A stretch of DNA of 64,000 nt from NCBI GenBank assembly GCA_016748015.1, contig JAAOMT010000518.1:345388-409387 (forward strand), written 5' to 3'. Below are positions 25,262 through 37,131 of this stretch, in pieces (within the stretch, counting starts at the first letter, position 1; the number at the start of each line of letters is the position of its first letter). A program made the translations under genes and the position numbers. The notes beneath the pieces were generated by a model that worked only from the letters and a program-made list of their open reading frames with translations, was not told the DNA's origin and did no database searches. The stretch comes from Geosiphon pyriformis. Lineage: Eukaryota; Glomeromycota; Glomeromycetes; Archaeosporales; Geosiphonaceae.

Positions 25262-28200
25262 TTTTTATTTATTTATTTAACAAGTACAATTTAATTGCTA
25301 TTTATTATAAAAAATTAAATTAAAAGACTTTAATTAAATACAATTTATGTGCTTTTTATATATAATTAATTATTTAGATTAATCAAAGTTATATTATATA
25401 CTTATTTATATTACTATATTATTATTTAAACCAGAAAAAACAAACAAAACTTATAAAACCTAAAACCAATAACAAAAACTTTATTAATACTAAGTAAACA
25501 AACTATATTATTTGACAAGTAAAACAACAATAGAAATAACAGCTTAGAAACAATATTTATATTGTTAACTAAACCACTATACTTTATATTTATTTTGAAT
25601 TTAGATTTAAAAACTTATACTACTACTTTATAATATTTAACAAACTTATAAACAAACTTTACTACTATCAAAACAGTTTTTTTTCTATTTTTAAATACTA
25701 GTACTGTTTTCTCAAACCACTTTTTTAAAACAAAATTTTACAAAAAACCTTATAATAGACTTAATAAAAAAATTTAAACAACTATTAATAATTAAAAAAT
25801 TTCAACACTAATCAAAAATTTTCAGTAATTAACCAATTTATATATTATTTTTTTATATAAAACAACATCTTTAAAGCAAGTAAAAACATAATTAGAAAAT
25901 TTTATCTTATTATACAACAAATATAATACATTATAATAGTAATTTTTATAAAGTTTTTTTTTTATAATAATTAACAACTTTTTATAAATAATTTTTACTA
26001 TGTAAATATGTATATTTAAAAACATTTTATTAGTAAATCCAAATTACATGTAAAAATTTGGATGCTAAACTGTTATAGTATAGATTAAATTAATATAATA
26101 AATAAAAAAATCACTTATAATCTCTATACTAAAATTTATTTTTTATTAAATACAACAAACTGATTTGTAAATATTATGTATTTAATAATAATTATTATCA
26201 GATATAGTTAAATTATTAGCCATAATAACTATTTTTAAAACATATAAGAAAAAATACATATAAATAAACAGTAATAACAACAAATATATTAGCTTAATTA
26301 TTGTTTTTATTACTTAAGTAATCTTTAATTTTTACATATTTTACTAAAATATTCTTATTTTTAATTAAATTGACAATATGTTATTATTTTAATCAACAAC
26401 TATCATAAAAATCAGAACAATATAAGCTCAAATATAAAATATATATATTAATTGTTACTTAATTGTTTAAGTAAAAAATTACAAAATAAGACAAAAGTAT
26501 ATATTTTAAAGTTAAAGCAACTTTCTGCAATTTTACCATTATTAAAAACACAAAATTCTGAACTTTTATTCTAATACCTATAGTAAAGTTTAAAAAATAA
26601 GCTGTTATTTTACAAAAACTTTCTATTTTTTAAAGATTTATTAATATAAATAATAAAACCTCTAAACTAAATTCCATGTAAATATTTCTGAACAGTTAAA
26701 AATTTATTAAAATTTAAAATATTGTGGATATTATAAATTAAAGATATGTTTAACAAGTTAAAATTAGGGCTGATTATAAACTTATAAATTAAATCAAACT
26801 AATAAAACATCAGATTTTTTAGATTTAATCTTTTTTAGTGACAAAATATTTTTTAATTTATAATTATACTATGCTTATTCAATAGTTTGTTATTAAAAGT
26901 CATACTAAAATGCTTTAAAGAATTAACTGTACTATAATAATAAAAAATCTTCAAAATAATTAACATCAAAAACTTGTTAAGATTATAGAAAGCACTAAAC
27001 ATATTATTAGCCAATAAAATTTTATTGTTCAAAAAAATCTTAAATATGTTTACAAAAAAATTGTTTATTAAACTAATTTTTAATTTCACAAAAAACTGTA
27101 ATAAATTTATTGATACTTATTTCAATATTTGTAAATTTAAAAACTAATAATTAAACAAATGTTCAAGAATTCTAGCAATATTAAAGAAAGCAACCAATAA
27201 AACTATTTTGCTTTTCATTTGTATTTGCTCAAAAGTTTTTAGATTATATAAAAAAAAAAATATAATAATTTATTAAGAAAATTCCTTAACAGATTAACTT
27301 TGATTTTAAGTTCTTTTTTTATAAAAGCATTTTATTTGCTATATACACTTTTTGAAATAAAACTGAATTAAGTTTTATAATTAATAATTGGTTGCAAAAT
27401 AGCCAAAACCAAATAAAAAAACTGCTTATTTGACAAAGTTTTCTTTAATACTATATTAAAAAAAATCTGATATTTGAATGTATCTTAATTAAACTTAATT
27501 TGAATATATTTTTAGTTAACAAAAAAATTCTTAAATATTTGTAAAGCTTATTTTTTTTTGCTATTATAATTAGCAGCTTATTAATAAATAAAAAAGCAAT
27601 TCCAATTCTTTGATTAGTAAAAATAGTTACTATCTTTTTATTGTTATCAAAACATTATTAATAGAAAAAAACTCACTAATAATATCTAAAATATATTGTG
27701 TAAATGTATAACTATTTTTTATCTAAATTATATTATCAATAAAAGTACTAGCTGTAAAAAATAAAGTTCTGTTTAAACTAGTTTCTATTTTTTCTGTCTT
27801 TACAACAAACTTAATATTTATACAGTATTTATATAAATGTTTATGTTTTTTAATCTTGTACAAAAAAAAATTATAGAATATTTTCCAAAAAAAAGATGAA
27901 AAAATCTTATCTTAACCCAAGTTATTATGTATTTTGTACTTATTTAAAAACCTAAAATTAATTATTATTCTATTAATTTTATTTTTGTGTAAATTGCCAA
28001 AAAATTTAATAAACTTTTTACATATTTTTATCTGTTTTAAACTCTGTTGCAGATGAATTTAGCCAACAAAATTATAAATCTTATGGATATTTTGCAAAAC
28101 TAATTATATTTTTTTTCTTTTTTTCAAGGTATTTTTAACAATAAACTTATAACAAAAATTAAAGTTTGCATAAAAATGTCTTTAAGCATTAAAAAATTGT

Positions 28201-29632
28201 TTTCATAAAACATATTAAATTTGCTACAAGCAAAAAAAATACAGTCTGACAAAATTTTTAATAGAATTTTTCTAATTGTTTTAATTAAAGCTATAGATTT
28301 AGTATTTGTTAATACTTCTTTTTACTTATATAACTTTGAAATTATAAACATTCAAGCTCTTTTTCAAGATACAAAAACCAATTCTAAAACCAAACAACTG
28401 TTTAGTAAATTCAAAAGAAATTTTAGAATATTACTGCTGTTATGTTTTTATAATTTATTTAAGATATTAAAAAAACTAACTGCTTTACTATTAAAAAAAT
28501 ATTTAATTATGTACTCCAATTTATCAAAACTAATTTTTATTATTATTTTAAAAAACACATTATTGTTTACATAATTTAAAAGCTTATATTGACAGAACCA
28601 AAAATTAAAATAGTTTTTAGTATTAGATAATCTTAGTCTAATTTTTTATAATATTATCTATCTTATTTTTTATTTTATTTAGTTTCAAAACCAAGTTGTT
28701 TTTAATCACCAAATAATTAAACACTACTTTTCAAAATGGCCATTTTAAAATACCTTCAATTATATAGTCTTTGTTTATACAAAATTTTTTTATTCTTTTA
28801 TTAATAACTTTCCTAATAGCCAAAGTCTTAGTGAACTTTAATTTTCAAAACTTTAAAACACAATATTTTTTTTTGGCTATATATAAATTATTTTATATCT
28901 AATTAGAAATTGTATACTAAAAGCTCTAATATTATCAAGTTTTAATTATATATTTATAAGACAACCAAAATTGAAAGCATTATTAAAAACAAAAATCTTA
29001 ACAATCTTAAAAACCAAAACTTTTAATTTGAAAAATTTAAAAAACTGCTTATTTTTTAAAGTATTGAACTCATTATATTAATGTTTAAAAAATACTTTAT
29101 TTGCTGAATTTACCAATACTTTTTTTAAGATATCTCATATTATATCTAATTTATTTTACTTTTTTGTATTTTAAAATTTGTATAAGATTAAAAACAAACT
29201 CAATAACAAACTCTTTTTAAAATATGTCCATTTTATTTTATTAGCATTTTTTATACCAAACTTTCAATAATTTTAATTAGTCTATTTGTATATAGTATTT
29301 AGACAAATATTCAAAAAACCATTTAATTTAAAGAAAATTAATACAGCTTTGTAATTTGTGTTAAAAAACTTGAACATATTAGAAATTTTATAACTAATAA
29401 TTATTAACAAAAAATAATTATTGACAAAATATAATCAATAGTCTTTTTTACTTTTTTTAAGTTGCTTTAAGTAAAAAACTTAGCAGAAAATTTTTCAAAA
29501 AACAAGCTATGTAAATTCAAATCAGAATATTTTTTAAAACTAGCACTTTTTTTAACTTATTCTTATTGAAATTACATTCTATTACCACATAAAAACTTAA
29601 ACTAATTGTTTTGGCAATAAAAAATTTAATAT
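25262..29632 (-). pseudogene. Heavily decayed LINE copy B, 3' part (endonuclease middle to 3' tail)
   Basis: Runs parallel to copy A at nucleotide level while nearly all C and G have become T and A. For example 27731-27760 aligns without gaps to 20821-20850, and 28287-28350 to the RT region near 21380. The zinc-finger trace YNVLYLLYNKIKFSNYVFTC lies near 25880-25960 and the endonuclease trace FFIAKTI...IECNFNKN near 29560-29630. The 3' end is the reversed TAAA tail at 25261-25280. The upstream half is at 37132-39480; an LTR complex inserted at 29633 separates the two. Confidence 0.75.
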
Positions 29633-30299
29633 TGTTATAGTTAAAACTCATACTTTTTATTAATTATCACATGTATTAACCATTGATGTCATATAATTAG
29701 CCACCCTATTTTTAGATAATAATCATTGACCTGATCAATAATCTGACTATTGATCTGATTATTGACTTAGTCGTTGACTTGATTATTAATCATTTTTAAT
29801 AGCTATATAAGCAATAAATCTCTTAACTGTAAAAAAACATGTCAGAAATCAAGAAAATCAAATAAATAAAATAACAACTTTTATCTTAATTCTTTTCTTA
29901 TCACTAATTTCTCTTTTCTTACCTTCAAGTATCCAAACATTTTGGAATAAAAAATTATTTGTTGATTATTTTTTACCCTTTTTCTGAAATGTGTAATTGT
30001 AGTATTTAAAGACTATTAAATAAAATGTGACTAAAGAATATATCTAATACCTAATATTGAATTCTAAAAGTGCTAACATGAGACATAAAATTATATCAAT
30101 GTGTGATTATTTGTTAATAGTATAGACTATTCCTTTACCTTCAGATTCTCTGGGTATTTTTTAAAAAGTATAATGACTGAGATATTTTATGAGACTGATC
30201 TCACATATTGAATCCATACTTATTCAATTCACTCTTTGAAGTTGAATTCTCTTTAATTCTTTTCATTACCCTATAATTTTGTTTTCTTTTGCTATTCAT
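29633..30299 (+). repeat. Outer LTR, left part (split by copy P)
   Basis: Begins TGTTATAG right after LINE sequence; its counterpart end CTGTAACA is at 37131. Flanking 4 bp are ATAT on both sides (29629-29632 and 37132-37135). It has LTR-like content: an imperfect repeat cluster at 29724-29791, a TATATAA box at about 29805, and a pyrimidine-rich stretch near 29880-29930. With 37103-37131 it totals about 700 bp and looks like a solo LTR in which copy P landed. Confidence 0.6.
29724..29791. repeat. Imperfect TTGACYTGATTATT repeats in outer LTR
   Basis: Four to five imperfect units of the type ATTGACCTGATCAATAAT, CTATTGATCTGATTATT and GTTGACTTGATTATTAAT, placed just upstream of TATATAA. The position fits an LTR promoter with repeated upstream sites; the function is inferred only. 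Confidence 0.55.
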
Positions 30300-30538
30300 T
30301 GTTACTCATAGAATATAAAAAGTATATTAGCACATAAATTAGCCAATTAAAAGTAGTCATAGTAAAATGTGGAATTCCAGGATTCCTCTCAAAGGAATTA
30401 TAGGATTCCTGGTATAAAGAATTGAAGAATTAAGAAATTTCAATTATGTATATATATTGGTAGCATTAGAAGTAGAAAAAGACAAACCTCTCAGTTTAGA
30501 TTTGATCTAAGCAATCTTCCACATCACAAATATTAATA
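30300..30538 (+). repeat. 5' LTR fragment of copy P
   Basis: TGTTACTCATAGAATATA and the following 240 bases match the first third of the 36372-37102 LTR, then similarity ends abruptly near 30538. The rest of the LTR is missing. Confidence 0.75.
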
Positions 30539-30819
30539 AGGAATTCTTATATCTCAATTTGTAATCAACAAATGTCATAAATTATATATTATAAAAGAAA
30601 GAAATTTACTAAACCAGGATTATTTACCCATTCATAAATTATCAAATCATTAAATCCAAATATTATTAAAAAGATTTTGTTAATTAGGAATTTTTAACCT
30701 TATTTGTTTTAAAAATAATAAAAAATATGTTATAATAAAATATAATATGTGTATACACAACTAAATTAAAATCAGAACCAAAAATTTAAAAATACTAATA
30801 AGCTAAAAATATATGTTTG

Positions 30820-31647
30820 CTAATAATCAGCATCTCTGAAATCTTGACCAGATAAGGTAATACCAGACAAAACATTCATACTACCATGTCCACTTCGATG
30901 ACCTGCACCAGAACCAGACATGCCCATATTTTGACCACTACCACCGTATTGATCATTTTGATTAACACCAGAACCAGGGAAACCACCTGAGAAAATCCTA
31001 CCACTTTGCTGACCACCATAGTTTAAACCTAAATGAAATGCTTCTTTAACTATTGGAGATTAATGTCCATGTTCAGACACATCTAAATTTTCCAGATTAT
31101 TATATAGGGCCTTGTCATTGCCATGATCCGATCCATTACCACCTTGACTATCACTATTGCCACCACAACTAAGACCATATAGAAAGTCTGAATCTCAGCA
31201 ATATGTTTGCTCAAATTTTACTCTATTATATATGAGATTCTTATCCAATAAAGCTTTTTTCAGATCTTCTATTATATGTTGGATGAATAATCTTTCATTA
31301 CTACTACTCGAAAAAAAACTAACATAAGTCATTGAATGATCTGTTCTACTTATCAAATTAGTATTGTTATTCTCTCTAGAAGTCAATAAAGACCTAAGGC
31401 AAATCATAAGACTACACAAAGGATTATCATTAAGGTTGACATTTAAAAAACCCCATGTAACTTGATGATTGATATTACATGAAAATGTAATTCAGCTTAA
31501 CACCACCAATGTGTTGGTTTTAACTTGCTGAACTATTATGTCTGCATTTTGCAAACTGTTAACAAAGGTAACGAGATTATCAAGAGCACACTACTGTTTG
31601 TTATGGAATTGTATTTGATTGTAAACTGATCTAATAACATAAGACAT
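30820..31647 (-). pseudogene. Unidentified antisense reading frame inside copy P (275 codons, four stops)
   Basis: ATG at 31647-31645 (MSYVIRSVYNQIQFHNKQ) and terminal TAG at 30822-30820 (LSGQDFRDADY) are in one frame with no indel. Four internal stops interrupt it: TAG at 31593, TGA at 31494, TGA at 31197 and TAA at 31062. Each is one C-to-T or G-to-A step from Trp, Gln or Arg. The N-terminal two-thirds looks globular. The C-terminal 90 residues are Gly/Ser/Gln-rich (GQQSGRIFSGGFPGSG, MGMSGSGAGHRSGHG). It matches no family I recognise. It runs opposite to pol and sits where gag and protease should be. It may be a captured host gene or a gene of another element. Confidence 0.5.
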
Positions 31648-31777
31648 TTTTAAAAAAAAATTTTTTGTTTGTTTATATAATCATTTGTAATGTGTATAAG
31701 ATTTCGGGTTTTTATGTTTATATGGTTATTTGTTTATTTGTTATATTTACCGATAATAAAATAATTTGTGATTTCAA

Positions 31778-34700
31778 TATTGTAATGAGTATGATCTCAT
31801 TTACAATCCACTGATCTGCATAATCTACATAATCTCAGAAGAAGAAGAACCAATTAGCAGCTGCACATCGGAATTGGAATCAACTTTCAATCCCAATTTA
31901 AACTCTGACAACAATGACAACAAAAACAATGGTTTTAGCTCTACTCAATATGGCATGGAAAATAATAGCAATTCAAACTTCGATTCAAACCCCAAAACAT
32001 ACATTGTGCTTCCTGATCTTTTCAAAAAACAGGAACTTAAATAGTATAGTGACAACAATGAAGGTATCATGCCAGAATGTACACATGATACAGATGCAAG
32101 ATTTGATCTAAGGTATTCAGAAAAAGACGCCATCAAATTGAAACCACATTCATGCACCTGCATTGATCTCAAAATAGCACTAGAAATCCCAGCAACAACA
32201 ATAGTTTAATTAGCATCTAGGAATAGTTTAGCAAAAAAGGGAATCAACATCAAAGGAAAAATAATTGATGCAGAATATGTAGAAAACATCATTGTAATGC
32301 TACAGAATAATTCTGAAAAGACCTATATCATAGAGCCAAATTAAAAGATAGCACAGACAATATTCCTACCTCTAGTAAAAATAGCTCAGTTAGTGTTAGT
32401 GGGAAACAGGAAACAATTAAGAATTATAGCTAGAAGGATACAGGGTTTTGGATTCACAGATAGAATAGATGTACCAATTAATATGGCAAAGGAAGAAATT
32501 GTTGACAAAGGAGAAATTATTTCTACCTATCAACCAATTTCCATTCTATTATATGACCAGTACATGGTAGTTATAAAGAGAAAAGTAAAAGATCAAGTTT
32601 AGATTTTTGAGGCAGAAGCAACACTTTGTAAATTAAGAGAGATTGGATTAGTTAATCTATATATACCAGCCAAAAACCACAGTCACATCAAAATTCCCAT
32701 TTACAACAACACGAAAAATGTCATCAAGATACCAGAAGGAACTACTATTGGATACTTAACCACCAAACTTGAAGACTAACTGCCAAACACCATTCCAAAC
32801 TTTCTACAACTGTGTAGATATGTAAATATTACATTTCAAACCATATACAGATGAAAAAAATGTTATTTGCTCCAAACAGAACAATTGGAACAGATAAACT
32901 TGGGAAACTTAGACTCATTCCAATGGATACAATTCAAAATGTTACTTAACAACTTCAATAACATCTTTGCCAGTGAAAACAAATTTGGTAGAACTGATAT
33001 AATCTAGCATCAGATCAAGACTGAAAATGCAATACTAATAAAACAAAGATCATACAAAGTACCACTAGCTAGCCATGAGATTATTTGTCAAAAAATCAAC
33101 CAGATGCTTGACAACAGACTAATTCAGCTATCAATAAGCTCATGATTATTACCAGTAGTACTAGTTCATAAGAAAAATAGAAAAATCTGCTTTTGTGTGG
33201 ATTACTGGAAACTGAATGGAGTAACAAAAGAAAATAGTTATCCAACTCCAAAGATCCAAAAACTTTTTGATGCTTTTAGAAAAAAGAAATAATTCTCAAC
33301 ATTAGACTTAGACAGTAGTTATTGGCAAGTAGCCATAAAACCAGAAAATAAAGAGAAAACAGCTTTTACAACTTGAAAAGGAAATTTCGAATTTAAAGTG
33401 ATGCTATTTGGCTTAATGAATCCTCTGGCCACTTTCCAGTGACTTATGGAAATTGTTTATACTGGGCTACTATGAAAATCAGTAGTTATATACTTAGATA
33501 ACACCAATGTGTTCTCAAAAACATTTGATGACCATCTGTATTATCTTTAACAAGTATTTAAAAGACTCAGACAAGCAGGATTAAAATTAAATACAAACAA
33601 ATGCTTTTTTGGCAAAACTAAATTCAAGTTTTTGGGACATGTTGTGAGCAAAGACAGTATCAAAACAGATCCAGACAAAATTAAGATTGTTAAGAACTTT
33701 CTAGTACCAAATAATCTCACAGAATTAAGAGCATTTTTGGAATTTGCTGGATATTACTGCCACTTTATTAAAAACTTTTCCAAAATAGCTTAACCACTAT
33801 ACTAACTCCAAACAAAAAACACCAAATATGAGTAGACTGAAATCCAACAAAAAATCTTTGACACACTAAGAAGAAAACTTATTTAAGCTTTAGTATTAAT
33901 CTATTTAGATCACAATAAACCATTTATTATCACTACTGATACATCAGGCCAAGCATTAGGAGCAGTACTATCACAGAAAAGACTGAATGGAAGAGAATAT
34001 CCAATAGCATATGCCAGTAGAAGCTTAAGTCTAGCAGAAAAGAACTATAAAACTCCAGCACTAGAACACTTAGCTATCTATTGGGCTGTCATCAAATAGA
34101 AAAAATACTTGAGTCAAAAGTTTGATGTGTATACTGATTACAAAGGATTGACTTCAATTCAGAAACAAGAATTTGGAGATGATTGTCATGCCAGATAAAA
34201 AATAGAACTTTTACTATTTAATTATACAGTACATTACAAAAAAAGAAAAGAAAACAGAAATGCTAACGGATTGTCACAAATAAGACAAATCTAAAAACAT
34301 TTCAACCCAAAAATATAACAAAAAATGAATATACAAAAATATTAACAACTCCAATATTATATAAATACCAAATTGTTCAAGAAGAAATTATTTCAAAAGA
34401 AACAAAGAAACATAAAACAACAATCAAAATATTTTATCAACCATCAAAATATACTTTACTGAAAGAACAAAAGAAATCTAGATCAACCAATCAGAGAAAG
34501 AGACAATATTATTTAACATGCACTCAGATCCAACAGCAGAACATTTTCATAAAAAAACAACCATGGAAAGAATTAAAAAAAGATACTATTGGCCATCAAT
34601 GTATCTAAACATTATTTAATATATTCAAAATTGTAATGCTTGTCAAAGAAAAGGTGGAACAAAACTCAGTAAACTATTAAGACTAATCAAAGTGAAACAA

Positions 34701-36351
34701 CTATTTGATCATATTAAAATTGACTTAGTTGGACCATTAACAATCATTAGCAGAAGCAACAGATATATTGCAGTAGCCATAGATTATTTCATAAAATGGC
34801 CAGAAGCAAAAGCCATTCAAAGAACAGATGCAGAATCTATTGCCAAATTCATTCATTAAGATTTAATTTGTCAACATAGATGTCCAAAAGAACTACTATT
34901 AGATCAAAGAACTCACTTTGTGAATAGAACATTGGCGGAATTAAGTCAAAGATTTGGAATAAAAAGACCATTATTATTCCCATATTATCCACAAACAAAT
35001 GGGCTAGTTAAAAAGTTTAACAGAACATTGTGTGAAGCCATTGCCAAAATCAGCCAAAAAAACTAGGACAAATAAGATTTGATTATACCATCAGTATTAT
35101 TTGCTTATTGGACAATAAAGCAAGACACTACACAAACAACACTATTTGAATTAGTATACAGTAGAACAGCAACATTACTAGTTAAGATAGAAGTCAAAAC
35201 ATATTCAACAGAACCAATAACAAAAGAAAATTTTCAAAGAACATTGTTAAGAAAAACATATAACTTAATGGAAACACTAGAAAACACATGGCAAAAAGCA
35301 GCTGATAACATCCAAAAGTTACAAGAAAAACAAAAAAAAAGACACAATAACCAACTATCAGAAAAACCAGTTGAATTCAAGATTGAAGACAAAGTACTTT
35401 TACATCATACTAAAGTGAAAAAACAATGGAGTGGAAAATTTGATTCCAAATGGGACAGACTATTTCACATAAAAAAAATTCTTGGAAATAGAACTTATAA
35501 ATTAAGGTGGAACAACAAAATCTTAACCAAGGCAGCACATAGTGATTAACTGAAACAATATCACCATAAAGCATTATCATCTACCAATAATATTCCACAA
35601 TTAGGAGTACAGAAAATATTAGTTAAACCAGATGAGATTTTATAAGATCAAGAACCAATTATAATTATTGAACCAAACATGTAAAATTTAACAACCAAAA
35701 GAGTATATAAAGACATAATATATGTGACAAAAGACAGCAGAAAAATGGAAATTACTGACAGCATTTACTCATTAGCACAACAACTGTTTCAACTAATCCA
35801 ACAACAAGAGATGGAAATTACAATCAACTAACAAACTATCAGATACACAAACACCAGAAAAAGACCACGAGATAAAATACAGAGGAAAATAGAAAACACT
35901 GTAGACAAAATAATCACAAAAGTGAAATTGACAATAAAAACACAATCAAAAGTTACCCAATATCAAGAGTTGACTATAAAAACTTGGAATTGGTGGATAC
36001 AACAATTTTCAAGAAACTTTTGTTACTTTTATTTGGGACAACACTTGAACATTCAGGACTTGTATATGGATAAAACAAAACGATTATTTGATACAACAAT
36101 ACTGGAACAACTGGAACAATTTGACCACACAAGCAAGAGCCATTTATCAGCTACACACTGGATTTCAAAATCGACCAGAAATCTTACTTAATCCAGAAAT
36201 AAACTCTATTATCATTAACCAAATGGGAAAAATAACCAACACTCAATTTGAAGAATTACAGAACAAGATAGCACAAGTAATTCTTGAAAAAAAAGTTCAA
36301 GAAATACTTAAAGACAGAAAATTAGAATTAGGAGATCTCAATGGAGCTTAA
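31778..36351 (+). pseudogene. Copy P pol: dUTPase-like, RT, RNase H, integrase (broken)
   Basis: Similarity to copy M resumes at TATTGTAATGAG. The dUTPase-like domain is at about 32060-32460 (DARFDLRYS, RNSLAKKGIN, GFGFTDRID). RT runs from about 32930 with TLDLDSSYWQVAIKP near 33305 and YLDN near 33495. RNase H is about 33880-34300. Integrase is about 34560-35550: CNACQ; IKIDLVGPL with the first Asp intact; LLLDQRTHFV; and PQTNGLVKKF, where the catalytic Glu is Lys. The longest open run (35079-35549) covers the integrase C-terminus and chromodomain-like tail. TAG at 32042-32044 and TAA at 32207-32209 stand where copy M has TGG and CAG. A trailing module of unknown role fills 35922-36351. Confidence 0.8.
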
Positions 36352-36355
36352 TATT

Positions 36356-36371
36356 AAAAAGGAGAGAATAA
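36356..36371 (+). other. Polypurine tract of copy P
   Basis: AAAAAGGAGAGAATAA directly precedes the 3' LTR (TGTTACTC at 36372), the standard place for plus-strand priming. Confidence 0.7.
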
Positions 36372-37102
36372 TGTTACTCATAGAATATAGGAAGTATATT
36401 AGCACATAAATTAGCCAATTAAAAGTAACTGTAGTAAAATATGGAATTCCAGAATTCTTGGTGTGAAAAATTGAGGAATTGAGGAATCTCAATTATGTAT
36501 ATATATTGGTAGCATTAGAAATAAAAAAAGACAGACCTTTTAGTTTAGATTTGATTTAAGCAACCTTCCACATCACAAATATCAATAAATAATTATTCAC
36601 TATCTTAATCCCCTTTTTACTCTCAATGCTTCATGTTGATAGTAATTGATACTTAAATCACACTGAAACAATAGCTCTTGATCATGGCTATTAACAGGAT
36701 ACTAACATGCAAATTGCCTTGGCTTATTTTTTTTATTTTTTTTTATTTTCTTTTCTTGCTTTATTTTTTTTATTAATTTGATTAAAAAAATATACATACA
36801 GAAGTACTGATATCAGAATATAGCACAGATAAAAGACCCAAGAATAAGAGTAGACACTCGAAATTAAGAATATCTTACCAGGAAAATTACTGGCCATTAT
36901 GCTGAGAAAGAAATTGACAAAACTGTGGTTTCGGAAAGCTACAGATAAAATTATAAATTAAATCTCTATCTATTATACAAAGAACTCAACCAAAACCTTT
37001 AAACAAACAACATTTTTAGATATCTCCAAGAATTTCAATCAATTAAGCACCAAGTTATGAGTTTGTTATTTGATTTGAGACCCCAAATAATTATCTGTAA
37101 CA
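36372..37102 (+). repeat. 3' LTR of copy P, 731 bp
   Basis: Begins TGTTACTCATAG and ends ATCTGTAACA. It is the reverse complement of the copy M LTRs in overall content, including the stretch around AATAGCTCTTGATCATGGCTATT and the final GAGACCCCAAATAATTATC. It has fewer GGAATTC repeats than copy M. Confidence 0.85.
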
Positions 37103-37131
37103 CTATTAGCTTGTTATTCCAATCTGTAACA
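37103..37131 (+). repeat. Outer LTR, right end
   Basis: Twenty-nine bases ending CTGTAACA, followed by ATAT (37132-37135). This is the right edge of the LTR that starts at 29633. Confidence 0.55.

Larger units (their letters stand above)
30300..37102 (+). mobile_element. Ty3/gypsy LTR retrotransposon, copy P, lacking gag and protease
   Basis: Same family as copy M but in plus orientation. A 5' LTR fragment (30300-30538) is followed by about 1.2 kb unrelated to copy M (30539-31775), then pol from the Cys-rich linker onward (31778-36351), a purine tract (36356-36371) and a 3' LTR (36372-37102). Flanks are TCAT (30296-30299) and CTAT (37103-37106), both one C-to-T step from CCAT, so probably a 4-bp target duplication. 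Gag, the CCHC knuckle and protease are absent, and pol is full of stops. Confidence 0.8.

Noticed and set aside
31778-36351. Reassigned stop codons (TAG or TGA read as Trp or Gln)
   Set aside because: The six host genes use TGG, CAA and CAG normally and end in ordinary stops; in-frame stops occur only in transposon copies, at positions where sister copies keep sense codons.
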